Below are positions 8,491 to 16,859 of a stretch of 64,000 nucleotides of DNA, piece after piece (position 1 is the first letter of the stretch; the number at the start of each line of letters is the position of its first letter). A program made the translations under genes and the position numbers. The stretch covers positions 1-64,000 of the forward strand of contig JAPDQB010000034.1 in assembly GCA_034506175.1 (NCBI GenBank), in the 5' to 3' direction. This stretch comes from a candidate division KSB1 bacterium. Lineage in GTDB: Bacteria; Zhuqueibacterota; Zhuqueibacteria; Zhuqueibacterales; Zhuqueibacteraceae. A model generated the notes under the pieces. The model did not search any database. It had not been told where the DNA came from and saw only the letters and a list, made by a program, of their open reading frames with translations.

Positions 8491-11400
8491 ATGCTGACAC
8501 CAATTATCTTGCGGCGACGAGAGCTATTATGGCTCACTCTCGTGCTGATCTTGTTTCCGCATGCCACGCTTCGCGCGCTGCAGGCGAAAGCCCCTTCTGG
8601 GGAGAAGATCGCCTTCAAACATCTCACCATCGACGACGGCCTTTCGCAAAACGCCGTGTTTGCCATGCTGCAGGATCATCAGGGCTTTATATGGTTCGGC
8701 ACCAAAGACGGCCTGAACCGCTATGATGGCTATTCCTTCACCGTTTATCAGCACAACCCCTTTGATTTAACTTCCCTTTCGGCAAATTACATCACGGCGC
8801 TTTTTGAGGACAGCCGTGGCGTCATCTGGATTGGAACCACGGATGGCGGCCTGAATCGCTTACAACGTGGGACCAAGTCCTTTCAACGTCTTCACAATCT
8901 TTCGTCCCGTTCGCAAAATTTCAGTGCGCAGGAAATTACGGCGATGGCGGAAGACTCCACCGGCGCCATTTGGGTCGGCACCCGCGGTGACGGCCTGTTT
9001 CGATTTTCCCCGCAACCTATTCAAACTTCCGGCGAGGTGGCCTGTACGCAATTCGTTCATGCGCCCGGCAAGGCGAACAACTTGAGCAGTAATTCGATCA
9101 ATGTCCTGCGCGTTGATGGCAAAGGGACGCTCTGGATCGGTACAATCAACGGTCTGGATAAATTGAGGAATGTGCAGAATGGTGAAGGCTTTGAGCATTT
9201 CGTCATTTTCACCAAAAATCCCCAAGCGCCGAACAGCGCACGAGACAGCAGCGTCGCGGCGATTTATGAAGACAGCAAGGGCAGGTTCTGGCTCGGCACT
9301 TCCAGCGGCATCTGTCTCTTTGATCGGAACAGCGGACGCTACCAAAATTTTTCTCATCACTATGAGATTTATCGCTACGGCTGGGGCATTGTGAACGGCA
9401 TTGTCGAAGATCAAGCCGGGCAGTTATGGCTGGCCACTCCCGGTGAGTTGATGCGATTCAATCCCGCCGATCATTCCTATGATTATTTTCGCAACGATCC
9501 GCTCGCGCCGCACAGTCTCAGTTATAACAACGTCTCGAGCTTGTGGCGGGATCGCTCCGGCGTTCTCTGGTTCGGCACTCTCGGCGGCGGCATCAACGTG
9601 TTCGATCCCAAGACGCGACGCTTTTCGTTGTTGGTGCGCCCGCCGGAACCATCGTCGCGCATTGCCGGCTTCAGCGTAAGGTCGATCCTTGAAGATGACG
9701 CCGGCGATCTCTGGATCAGCACCGAGGTTTTATACCGGTGGAATCGCAAAACCGGCGTGCTGAAAAGTTTTGAAACCAGCTCCAATCGTCCGGATGATTT
9801 TGGCAACACCGGCGCGTGGTCGATGCGGCAAAGCGCTGACGGTGCGATTTGGTTTGCAACCCATCAGGGGCTCTATCGCTACGAGCTCCAATCCGGCAAG
9901 ATTCGGCAATATAAATTCAATCCGGCAGACACCTCCGGTTTGAGGCAAAAAGAAGTCTATGCGGTTTATGAAGATCGCCGCGGCACGATTTGGATCGCGA
10001 CGGAGAATTATTTCAGCCAGCTCATCGATGCTAAGAACGGCCGCTTTCGCCATTTTCACTACCGTCCAAGCCCGCCCAACAACGAGATCGTCCGGCCGGC
10101 GATTTACCAAGATGGAAAAGGCCGGTTTTGGCTGGGTACGAAAGAGGGTTTGCTGCAATTCGATCTTGAGACGGAATCTTTCCACGCTTACCGCAACGAC
10201 CCGCGGCAACCGGCCAGCCTGAGCAACAATGAGATCAAGTCGATTTGCCCGGACCCGCAGCACCCGAACAGCATGCTGTGGCTGGGCACGGCCGGCGGAG
10301 GGTTGAATGGCTTCGATCTCGAAACCAAAACTTTTCGGCACTACACGGAAAGAGACGGCCTGCCCAACAACACGGTCTACGGCATTCTGCCGGATGACGA
10401 GGGCAACCTGTGGCTGAGCACAAACAAAGGTTTGTCAAGATTCACCCCGTGGGATAATCTTGTTCAAGGGCAGCCATCTCGGCATACTATTTCATCCCAC
10501 GGGGTCAATCGCCTCACCGGTACGTTCAGGAATTATGACGTGCGCGACGGCCTGCAAAGCAATGAGTTCAACACCGGCGCGTATTACAAGAGCAAAAACG
10601 GCGAGCTGTTTTTTGGCGGCATCAGCGGCTTGAATTATTTTTATCCCGCAGATATTCTCGATAATCCCCATCCCCCGCCGATAGCGATCACCCGCTGCAA
10701 GATTCTCAGCCAATCGGAGTCACACCAGGATAGCAGTGCGATATTTTATAAAACCATTTTTGAAAATAGCGCACTCGCCCTGTCGCCTCGCGACAATATC
10801 ATTACGTTTGAATTTGCGGCTTTGGATTTTTCGGCGCCCGAGAAGAATCAATACGCCTATAAGATGGAAAACTTCGATCAGGATTGGATTCATGCGGGCG
10901 CGGCGCGCTCAGCGACTTATTCGAATCTGCCGCCGGGAGAATATACCTTCCGGGTCAAAGGCTCGAACAACGACGGAATTTGGAACGAAGCAGGCGCGTC
11001 GCTGAAAATCATCATTGCGCCGCCGTGGTGGAAGACGTGGTGGGCGTATACGCTTTACGTTTTATTCTTTACGAGTTTGTTGTACCTCGTACGGCGTTAT
11101 GAGCTCAATCGCCTCCAGCTCAAGAACCGTCTGCGGCTCGAGCACGTGGAAGCGGAAAAACTGCGCGAGCTCGATCACATGAAATCGCGCTTCTTTGCCA
11201 ACCTCTCGCACGAATTTCGCACGCCGCTGACGCTGATTTTGGGGCCGATGGACAGCTTGCTCGCGATGGCGGAAAGCCAACAGGCCAAACAGAGCCTGCA
11301 GATGATGCGCCGCAATGCCGGCCGCCTCTTGCAGTTGATCAATCAATTGCTCGATCTCTCCAAGCTGGAATCAGGCAGCATGCGCTTGCAAGCGGCTTGC

Positions 11401-12909
11401 CAGGATGTGATTCCAGTGCTCAGGGGCATCGTCATGACTTTTCAGTCCATGGCCGAGCGCAAGGACATCGCCCTGCTCTTTCGCAGCGAGGTCGAAACCC
11501 TCACGCTTTATTTCGATCATGAAAAATTCGAGAAGATTTTTTTCAACCTGCTTGCCAACGCCATCAAGTTCACGCCGAACGGCGGGAAGATCAGTGTTCA
11601 GTTGGCAGTTATCAGTAATCAGTCATCAGTTTGCAGTGGTCAGTGGTCAGCGGTCAGTAAACAGTCGCAACACAAGCAACCGAACACTGAACACTGGTCA
11701 CTGATTACTGATAACTGTTTACTGATCACTGTCAAAGACACCGGTATCGGCATTCCTCATGAAAAGCTGCCTCACATCTTCGACCGCTTCTATCAAGTTG
11801 AAACGAGCAGCACCCGCGAGTTCGACGGCACGGGCATCGGGCTCTCGCTGGCGAAAGAGCTGGTGGAGTTGCATCATGGTATCATTGCGATCAACAGCCA
11901 GGAAGGCTGGGGAACGGAAGCGATCGTGCGCTTGCCGCTGGGCCGGGCGCATCTGCAAGATGACGAGATCGTTGAAGTCAGTAGCCAGTTATCAGGAACC
12001 AGTGAGCAGCCGGCCAGTGGCAAGTTGCAAGAGGCAAGCGAGCAGGAAGCATGGGGCAAGGGGCAAGCGATAATAGAGCATGAAGCCATCGATCCATTAA
12101 CCCAAAACTCCATCAATCCATCAATCCAGCAACAAGCCACCAACGGCAAGCCCATCATCCTCATCGTCGAAGACAACGCCGACATGCGCCGTTACCTCCG
12201 CGACTATCTGGAGCAGACATACAGCGTCATCGAAGCCCACAACGGCCGAGAAGGTTTGGAAAAAGCGACGGCGACGATTCCCGATCTTGTCATCAGCGAC
12301 GTGATGATGCCGGAGATGGATGGCTATGCCCTGTGCCGCGGCCTGAAAACCGATGAGAAGACCTCACATGTTCCGGTCATCCTGCTCACCGCCAAAGCGG
12401 CGCCGGAAGAGAAGCTGGCCGGTTTGGAAACCGGCGCCGATGATTATCTGCTCAAACCGTTTGAGGCCAAAGAGCTTCTCGCTCGCGTCAAAAACCTGAT
12501 TCAGTTGCGCCAAAAACTGCGCGAGAAATTCAGCTCGGCACGTTTACAGGAGCAAATGCCGAACCTCGAGAACAAGCTCGATCAAGCCTTTTTGCAGCGG
12601 GTGCAGAAAGCCGTCGAAGAAAACATGGAGAATGAGAAGTTTGGCGTGGAAGAGCTGGCGGCGAAGCTCAAGCTCAGCCGGACGCAACTGCACCGCAAGA
12701 TCAGCGCGCTGACCAACCAGCCGGCCTCGCTCTTCATCCGCTCGGTGCGGCTGCGCCATGCCAGAAAAATGCTCGAGCAGGACGGCAATCTCGTCAACGA
12801 AGTGGCTTACCGCGTCGGGTTCAGCAGCCATGCGTATTTCACCAAGTGTTTTCACGAAGAGTTCGGGTGCACGCCGAAGGAATTTGTAAAGTCCCGGCGC
12901 GAGGTATAA
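8491..12909 (+). CDS. hybrid two-component sensor kinase/response regulator with AraC output
   Basis: One polypeptide of about 1470 residues holds a complete signalling pathway. Order: signal/TM segment; about 14 two-component propeller repeats (typified by WIGTTDGGLNRL) forming a periplasmic double propeller; a Y_Y_Y domain around residues 750-825; a membrane segment (WWAYTLYVLFFTSLLYLV); HisKA with phosphoacceptor SHEFRTP near residue 906; HATPase with DTGIGIP and GTGIGLSLAK; a receiver domain with SDVMMPEMDG (Asp near 1270); and an AraC helix-turn-helix at the end. Such proteins usually sense glycans or their breakdown products and activate nearby genes. A repeat sequence is inserted in frame inside HATPase (11591-11733), and the HATPase-receiver linker is also repeat-like. 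ATG at 8491 is used; a TTG 12 bp upstream is possible. Confidence 0.92.
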   Translation: MLTPIILRRRELLWLTLVLILFPHATLRALQAKAPSGEKIAFKHLTIDDGLSQNAVFAMLQDHQGFIWFGTKDGLNRYDGYSFTVYQHNPFDLTSLSANYITALFEDSRGVIWIGTTDGGLNRLQRGTKSFQRLHNLSSRSQNFSAQEITAMAEDSTGAIWVGTRGDGLFRFSPQPIQTSGEVACTQFVHAPGKANNLSSNSINVLRVDGKGTLWIGTINGLDKLRNVQNGEGFEHFVIFTKNPQAPNSARDSSVAAIYEDSKGRFWLGTSSGICLFDRNSGRYQNFSHHYEIYRYGWGIVNGIVEDQAGQLWLATPGELMRFNPADHSYDYFRNDPLAPHSLSYNNVSSLWRDRSGVLWFGTLGGGINVFDPKTRRFSLLVRPPEPSSRIAGFSVRSILEDDAGDLWISTEVLYRWNRKTGVLKSFETSSNRPDDFGNTGAWSMRQSADGAIWFATHQGLYRYELQSGKIRQYKFNPADTSGLRQKEVYAVYEDRRGTIWIATENYFSQLIDAKNGRFRHFHYRPSPPNNEIVRPAIYQDGKGRFWLGTKEGLLQFDLETESFHAYRNDPRQPASLSNNEIKSICPDPQHPNSMLWLGTAGGGLNGFDLETKTFRHYTERDGLPNNTVYGILPDDEGNLWLSTNKGLSRFTPWDNLVQGQPSRHTISSHGVNRLTGTFRNYDVRDGLQSNEFNTGAYYKSKNGELFFGGISGLNYFYPADILDNPHPPPIAITRCKILSQSESHQDSSAIFYKTIFENSALALSPRDNIITFEFAALDFSAPEKNQYAYKMENFDQDWIHAGAARSATYSNLPPGEYTFRVKGSNNDGIWNEAGASLKIIIAPPWWKTWWAYTLYVLFFTSLLYLVRRYELNRLQLKNRLRLEHVEAEKLRELDHMKSRFFANLSHEFRTPLTLILGPMDSLLAMAESQQAKQSLQMMRRNAGRLLQLINQLLDLSKLESGSMRLQAACQDVIPVLRGIVMTFQSMAERKDIALLFRSEVETLTLYFDHEKFEKIFFNLLANAIKFTPNGGKISVQLAVISNQSSVCSGQWSAVSKQSQHKQPNTEHWSLITDNCLLITVKDTGIGIPHEKLPHIFDRFYQVETSSTREFDGTGIGLSLAKELVELHHGIIAINSQEGWGTEAIVRLPLGRAHLQDDEIVEVSSQLSGTSEQPASGKLQEASEQEAWGKGQAIIEHEAIDPLTQNSINPSIQQQATNGKPIILIVEDNADMRRYLRDYLEQTYSVIEAHNGREGLEKATATIPDLVISDVMMPEMDGYALCRGLKTDEKTSHVPVILLTAKAAPEEKLAGLETGADDYLLKPFEAKELLARVKNLIQLRQKLREKFSSARLQEQMPNLENKLDQAFLQRVQKAVEENMENEKFGVEELAAKLKLSRTQLHRKISALTNQPASLFIRSVRLRHARKMLEQDGNLVNEVAYRVGFSSHAYFTKCFHEEFGCTPKEFVKSRREV
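11591..11733. repeat. palindromic CAGT-rich repeat inserted inside kinase gene
   Basis: A run of CAGT/ATCAGT words (TCAGTAATCAGTCATCAGT, GGTCAGTGGTCAGCGGTCAG) is followed, after a short spacer, by its inverted form (CACTGGTCACTGATTACTG, ATAACTGTTTACTGATCACTG). The two arms could fold into a long hairpin. It remains in frame with the kinase and adds about 45 Ser/Gln-rich residues between the N box and the DTGIGI motif. Confidence 0.8.
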
Positions 12910-12966
12910 TTTAGCCACTTTAAAATTGAATCTATGCAAAAAAGCAAAGATTTCTCGTGGTATTAG

Positions 12967-13109
12967 TCTGTTACAAGTGATATCTTTGCAAAAAAAGCAA
13001 AGACTTTTGGCTCACAGAATTGGAACTCTCACAGAAAAAAATCATTTCGGTGAGAGTTCCTTTTCTGTGAGCGAGTAAATCTTTTTGGTTGCGGCTTGTC
13101 CGCGTTGGG
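12967..13109 (+). repeat. 143-bp element, copy A (inverted partner at 23090-23232)
   Basis: This stretch is repeated almost base for base, in inverted orientation, at 23090-23232; I noticed a single difference (TTGGAAC against TTGTAAC). It holds nested palindromes: CTCACAGAA pairs with TTCTGTGAG, and inside that GGAACTCTCAC pairs with GTGAGAGTTCC. TTTGC and GCAAA words sit to the left. No coding capacity is evident. It looks like a non-autonomous, cruciform-forming mobile element. It lies 57 bp after the hybrid kinase stop codon and may also act as a terminator-like hairpin. Confidence 0.88.
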
Positions 13110-13131
13110 CAAATCCGAATACCAAAAAGCT

Positions 13132-13399
13132 ACAAACGTTTCCTCTGAAAATAAGTTCGTCGTTGCGCCTTGAGGCGTCGGGCTCCCGACAAAAGTTAAA
13201 CGCCTGAAGGCGACACGACAAACGTTTCCTCTGAAAATAAGTTTGTCGTTTCGCCTTTAGGCGTCGGGCTCCCGACAAAAGTTGAACGCCTGAAGGCGAC
13301 ACGACAAACGTTTCCTCTGAAAATAAGTTCGTCGTTGCGCCTTGAGGCGTCGGGCTCCCGACAAAAGTTAAACGCCTGAAGGCGACACGACAAACGTTT
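13132..13399. repeat. 86-bp tandem repeat, three full copies plus start of a fourth
   Basis: Units begin with ACAAACGTTTCCTCTGAAAA at 13132, 13218 and 13304, and a partial unit begins at 13390, giving a constant period of 86 bp. Each unit contains small hairpins (CGCCTTGAGGCG, GTCGGGCTCCCGAC, CGCCTGAAGGCG). Copies differ at only a few positions. Open frames through it are repeat-derived and not credible genes. A diverged copy follows at 13719-13812. Confidence 0.9.
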
Positions 13400-13435
13400 A
13401 TTTTCATCATTATCGGATGTCGAGCCCGGGCATGG

Positions 13436-13520
13436 GTCATTACCACGAAAATGCCGTAGCGCAAGCTTCCAGCCGCATGCAGACAAGATGTCTGCGCTAC
13501 ATTTTCATCGTGATGGGCGT
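13436..13520. repeat. dispersed palindromic repeat, copy 2 (inverted)
   Basis: This is the reverse complement of the unit at 237-325, with the same flanking GCATTTTCGTGG and GATGAAAATG words and a few substitutions. It interrupts the run of 86-bp-type repeats. Confidence 0.75.
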
Positions 13521-13718
13521 GCACCCACACAAGGGGCAATTCCTCTCCCAAATCCCACACCGCCCGTTTCCCCTCAATCTCAGGCTCAAAATGCAACGTG
13601 GTTGATAGTCCTGCAACCTGAATGATAGTTTTTGCCTGCCCGGTCCCAACTGATGACACGAGATTGCAAGCTTTTTGGAACGTGGCTGATATGTCTTTCC
13701 CATCCTCTCTTCTTATAT

Positions 13719-13812
13719 TCTTATGAAAATAGCTCGTCGTTTCGCCTTTAGGCGTCGAGCCTTCGGCAAAAGTTGAACGCCTGAAGGCGACACGACAAAC
13801 GCTTATTTTCAT
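13719..13812. repeat. diverged copy of the 86-bp repeat unit
   Basis: It carries the same TTATGAAAATA, CGTCGTTTCGCCTTTAGGCG, AAAAGTTGAACGCCTGAAG and GACACGACAAACG words as the tandem array, with CGAGCCTTCGG in place of CGGGCTCCCG. It lies 320 bp from the array and ends close to the next gene. Confidence 0.75.
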
Positions 13813-13848
13813 TATTATCGGGTGTCGATCCCGACATGGACGATTCTC

Positions 13849-14148
13849 ATGAATGATGAACGCGATTATTTGAATGGCACGGACGGAATCGTCTGGGCTA
13901 CGTATGACCGTCATCAGGCCGTAACCATCCGCGACGCGCTGCAGGTTCAGAAGATCTCATGCGAGCTGCGGGAAGGCCAGCGGGAAGGCTTGCGCCTGTA
14001 CCTGCTGCATATTCCTCGCGCGCATGAGGTGGAAGCGGCCATGGACTTCATTTGGCGCGACTCCGGCGGTCTGCGGCTCAAACCCGATTGGCGGTATCCG
14101 CCGGGCGAAGAGAATGAGAGTTTCAAGAAATGGATCGAGGGAATCTAA
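13849..14148 (+). CDS. small conserved protein, DUF2007-like
   Basis: A 99-residue soluble protein. The segment IVWATYDRHQAVTIRDALQ followed by ISCELREGQREGLRLYLLH and later EVEAAMDFIWRD has the strand-helix layout of small DUF2007-type putative signal-transducing proteins (ferredoxin-like fold). The match is by pattern only. ATG at 13849 is chosen because upstream codons fall in repeat sequence; the ribosome-binding site is weak. It directly follows the repeat cluster. Confidence 0.55.
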   Translation: MNDERDYLNGTDGIVWATYDRHQAVTIRDALQVQKISCELREGQREGLRLYLLHIPRAHEVEAAMDFIWRDSGGLRLKPDWRYPPGEENESFKKWIEGI

Positions 14149-14357
14149 AAACTCTCTGAATGAAGCAGGAAAGGAGTTTTCTTCTTTCAAAACAACCAAT
14201 CAAGGCTGCATTCAGTAAAATTAAACGACAACTTTTATCAACTTTATTGCGCCACGATTGTAATGGTTAAGTAACGCTTGCGAGATGAGAGAGCTTCCAG
14301 GCGGCGTTCCTTGCATGGTCGCTTCAGAACAGAATCATTAACCACACGGAGGTTCTT

Positions 14358-14870
14358 ATGAAGCTCAGATTTTTTTTCAGCACCATCTTCATGCTGCTGG
14401 CCGTTGCCATCGCCGCCCTTGGCTTCGCCGGCGAGCCGCAACACAACGGCAAGGCGCCGAGTCTCGTCGGCACCTACAAGCTCATCATGCGGCAATTGCC
14501 GGACGGAACGAAGCAGACGGCGCCCGAGGTCATGGGCCTGCTCACTTACACCAAGACCCACAGGAACTTCAACGTCGTCTGGAAGGATGCCAACGGCAAG
14601 TTTTTTTCTTACGCCGTGGTCTCCACCTACAAATTGAGCGCCACCGAGTACAGCGAAACCGTGATCTTCAGCGCGTTGAATGATCAAATCAGCGGCCAGC
14701 CGATCAAGTACGATCTGACCGGCGCCAGCCAAACCGTGCCGGTGAAGATTACCGGCAGCCGCATCGAATTCAAGATGCCCTTCGATCCGGTTACCATCGT
14801 CTTCGATGAGAATTGGGTGACCGGCAAAGCCGAAGGCAGGTTCACAGATTATTGGGAAAGAGTGGAGTAA
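14358..14870 (+). CDS. secreted protein of unknown function (lipocalin-like size)
   Basis: A 170-residue protein with a clear signal peptide (FFSTIFMLLAVAIAALGFAG) and a strong GGAGG ribosome-binding site before ATG 14358. The mature part starts SLVGTYKLIMRQLPDGT and is rich in beta-strand patterns, with GLLTYTKTHRNFNVVW and GKFFSYAVVSTYKLS. Length and the opening LVGTYKL resemble small lipocalin-like domain proteins, but no diagnostic motif is present. It probably acts in the periplasm. It is the first of a run of small genes with good ribosome-binding sites on the plus strand. Confidence 0.7.
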   Translation: MKLRFFFSTIFMLLAVAIAALGFAGEPQHNGKAPSLVGTYKLIMRQLPDGTKQTAPEVMGLLTYTKTHRNFNVVWKDANGKFFSYAVVSTYKLSATEYSETVIFSALNDQISGQPIKYDLTGASQTVPVKITGSRIEFKMPFDPVTIVFDENWVTGKAEGRFTDYWERVE

Positions 14871-14929
14871 ATCGCAGGGGGTGTAGTTTTGACTAATTCA
14901 CCAACACACAAAGAAAAGGAGAGTTGAGC

Positions 14930-15214
14930 ATGGCTACGATGTTTGTCAGGCATAAGGTTAATGATTATGCCACCTGGAAGCGCGCCTACGATGAATTTGC
15001 GTCGGTGCGCAAGGCAAAAGGCGTCAAAGCCGCGAGTGTCCATCGCGACGCGAACGACCCGAACACCATTATCGTTACTCACCAGTTTAAGGACATGAAC
15101 GCCGCAACGGCGTTTGTGAATTCTGAGGATTTGAAATCGGCGATGATGAAAGCTGGTGTCAGCGGTCCACCGGAGTTCTGGTTCGGCGAGGAAGTCGAAC
15201 ACACGCCGTTTTAA
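14930..15214 (+). CDS. ABM-domain (antibiotic biosynthesis monooxygenase-like) small protein
   Basis: A 94-residue protein with the dimeric alpha-beta-barrel pattern: MFVRHKVNDYATWKRAYDEF, then VHRDANDPNTIIVTHQFKDM, then AATAFVNSEDLKSAM and a C-terminal PPEFWFGEEVE. Members include quinol monooxygenases and uncharacterised cyclase-like proteins, so the substrate is unknown. ATG at 14930 is preceded by AAAGGAGAG at good spacing; a TTG 6 bp upstream is less likely. It follows the secreted protein gene by 59 bp. Confidence 0.75.
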   Translation: MATMFVRHKVNDYATWKRAYDEFASVRKAKGVKAASVHRDANDPNTIIVTHQFKDMNAATAFVNSEDLKSAMMKAGVSGPPEFWFGEEVEHTPF

Positions 15215-15258
15215 TGAAACAAGCGCGGTGAAAGTCTTGAAAAGTAGCAGACAACCAG

Positions 15259-15317
15259 CGGAGCGCAGACATCTTGTCTGCATGCAGGCTGGAAGCCTGC
15301 GCTACGGCATTTTCGGG
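15259..15317. repeat. dispersed palindromic repeat, copy 3 (core)
   Basis: It has the same core as copies 1 and 2: AGCGCAGACATCTTGTCTGC then ATGCAGGCTGGAAGCCTGCG and CTACGGCATTTTCG. It lies between the ABM-domain gene and the first cupin gene. Confidence 0.75.
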
Positions 15318-15378
15318 TAATACTATATCAAACTTTGAGCTGTAACCAACTTTAACCCAAACACACGGAGGAGCAATC

Positions 15379-15765
15379 ATGAAAAATCCATGCCGTACTG
15401 TGGCAAGCATTGTGTTCGCTACTCTAACCTTCGTCTTGGTCACGAGGTCTGCAGTGGCGCAAGACCCCGTCAAAGTGGCGCCCAGCATGTGCAAAGTTCT
15501 GCTGGAAAACGACCGGGTGCGGGTGCTTGATTTTTGGGTGAAACCTGGTGGCAAAATACCGATGCATTCACATCCGGCTGCCGTGACTTACTTCATAACC
15601 ACCGGCAAAATGAAAACCACGATGCCGGATGGAAAAGTCACAGAGATGGAGCCAAAGGCCGGCGAAGCGCGCTGGGCCGAAGCCGTGACCCATGCAAATG
15701 AGAACATCGGCACGACGGAGGCTCACGTCATAGTCGTCGAAATAAAAGAGCCGGTGAAGAAATAG
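15379..15765 (+). CDS. secreted cupin-domain protein, paralogue 1
   Basis: A 128-residue protein with a signal peptide ending near RSAVAQ and a single cupin barrel. The first motif is GGKIPMHSHPAAVTYFITTG, in which two histidines could bind metal. The second motif ends in AVTHANENIGTTEAHVIVVE. It reads like cytoplasmic cupin oxygenase-fold proteins exported to the periplasm; the ligand is unknown. GGAGG precedes the ATG. A close paralogue starts 300 bp downstream (16064), and the two are separated by a large palindrome, so a local duplication is likely. Confidence 0.8.
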   Translation: MKNPCRTVASIVFATLTFVLVTRSAVAQDPVKVAPSMCKVLLENDRVRVLDFWVKPGGKIPMHSHPAAVTYFITTGKMKTTMPDGKVTEMEPKAGEARWAEAVTHANENIGTTEAHVIVVEIKEPVKK

Positions 15766-15910
15766 GGCCGCTCGCGAGTAAGCAGCCGTTGGCAGTAAGC
15801 GAACAAGCACGAATCGCTCAGTTATAGGGAAACGGGGACGCGGAGAATCGGTGAGACGCCGTTTCACCCATTCCCCGATTCATCATTTCCGAGAGCTGTG
15901 GCGATTCGCC

Positions 15911-16032
15911 AAATCAATTGAGTGTGTCGCCAAACGCAGGAGCGCAGAACTTCAGTTTTGCAATGCTAAAGCATTGCACTCCGAGCCGATATGGAAGCGG
16001 CTCCTGCGAAATGCGACACCCTCAAATCAATT
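15911..16032. repeat. large imperfect palindrome between the two cupin genes
   Basis: The left arm (AAATCAATTGAGTGTGTCGC then AACGCAGGAGC) is mirrored by the right arm (GGCTCCTGCG then GCGACACCCTCAAATCAATT). An inner hairpin GCAATGCTAAAGCATTGC lies at 15960-15977. The whole 122 bp could fold into one long structure. It may be a mobile palindromic element or a regulatory or termination structure ahead of the second cupin gene. Confidence 0.75.
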
Positions 16033-16063
16033 CACTAACCACAACATTACAGGATGAAATATC

Positions 16064-16456
16064 ATGAAGCATTTCATGCAATTCTTTGGCGCCACGCTGA
16101 TCGCGGTGTCCGTGTCTTTGGCCTCCGACGCGTTTGCGCAAGACGCCGCCAAGGTAGACCCGAAACATTACAAAGTGGAGGTTGAGAACGACCAAGTGCG
16201 GGTGTTACGAATTAGTTTGGGCCCGTATGAGAAGTCTGTGATGCACGAGCATCCTGCCGGCGTGGCAGTTTTCCTAACCGATGGCAAGGGGAAATTTACC
16301 TACCCAGACGGAAAAACCGAGGAGATCAGTTGGAAAGCCGGGCAAACACTGTGGCTGCCCGCGGTCAAACACCTGCCAGAAAATCTAACCGATAAACCTC
16401 TTGAACTGATTCAGGTGGAGTTGAAGGTCAAAGAAGCAAAGACTGAGAAAAAATAA
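16064..16456 (+). CDS. secreted cupin-domain protein, paralogue 2
   Basis: A 130-residue signal-peptide cupin (cleavage likely near SDAFAQ). The metal-type motif is YEKSVMHEHPAGVAVFLTDG, and the second half contains AGQTLWLPAVKHLPENL. It aligns along its length with the cupin at 15379-15765 (KVEVENDQVRVLRISLGP against KVLLENDRVRVLDFWVKP). The duplicate may have diverged in ligand. AGGATG lies upstream of ATG 16064. Its 3-prime side opens on a repeat-rich gap. Confidence 0.8.
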   Translation: MKHFMQFFGATLIAVSVSLASDAFAQDAAKVDPKHYKVEVENDQVRVLRISLGPYEKSVMHEHPAGVAVFLTDGKGKFTYPDGKTEEISWKAGQTLWLPAVKHLPENLTDKPLELIQVELKVKEAKTEKK

Positions 16457-16859
16457 GCATGGAGTAATTCCTCGGTTACGTGTGGAGTCGCGCAGGCATC
16501 CTTGCCTGTTTAGTTGGCAGACTGGAAGTCCAATGCTGCTAACTTTTCGGAAAGGCAAACCAATTGCGGGCAAAACAATTCAAAAGCAATGACAGAAAAA
16601 TGAATGGCAAAAACATGGGAGCGGGTTTTCATCAAAAACACTCTTGGCCCCTTGGTAAGAAGCCTGAATATCTTTCTGCCATACATCTTCCTGTCATGAT
16701 TTTCTTGAAAAAGTTAGTGACATTGGACTGGAAGTCTGCGCTACGTAACTGAGGCATTACCGAAAAATTCATATTTTTTCCCAATTGACGGTTTCTACGA
16801 CAGCGCCCAGCAAGGCTGGTGGACTCGTCAAAATTTTAACCTGAAAGGAAAGCGAGATC
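16457..16859. repeat. gene-free gap with decayed repeat fragments
   Basis: No convincing gene was seen. Pieces resemble the dispersed palindrome family: GCGCAGGCATCCTTGCCTG near 16491-16509, and AAAGTTAGTGACATTGG followed by CTGGAAGTCTGCGCTACG near 16710-16745. The AAGTTAGTGACATTGGG wording also occurs near 109-126. An AAAGGAAAGCG ribosome-binding site for the next gene ends the gap. Confidence 0.55.

Noticed and set aside
13132..13399. CRISPR array
   Set aside because: The units are 86 bp in direct tandem with no unique spacers, and no cas genes are present.
13042..13914. 290-codon open frame across the 86-bp repeats
   Set aside because: It is created by tandem repeats of a non-coding palindrome; the translation is a repeat of the same short peptide and has no ribosome-binding site.
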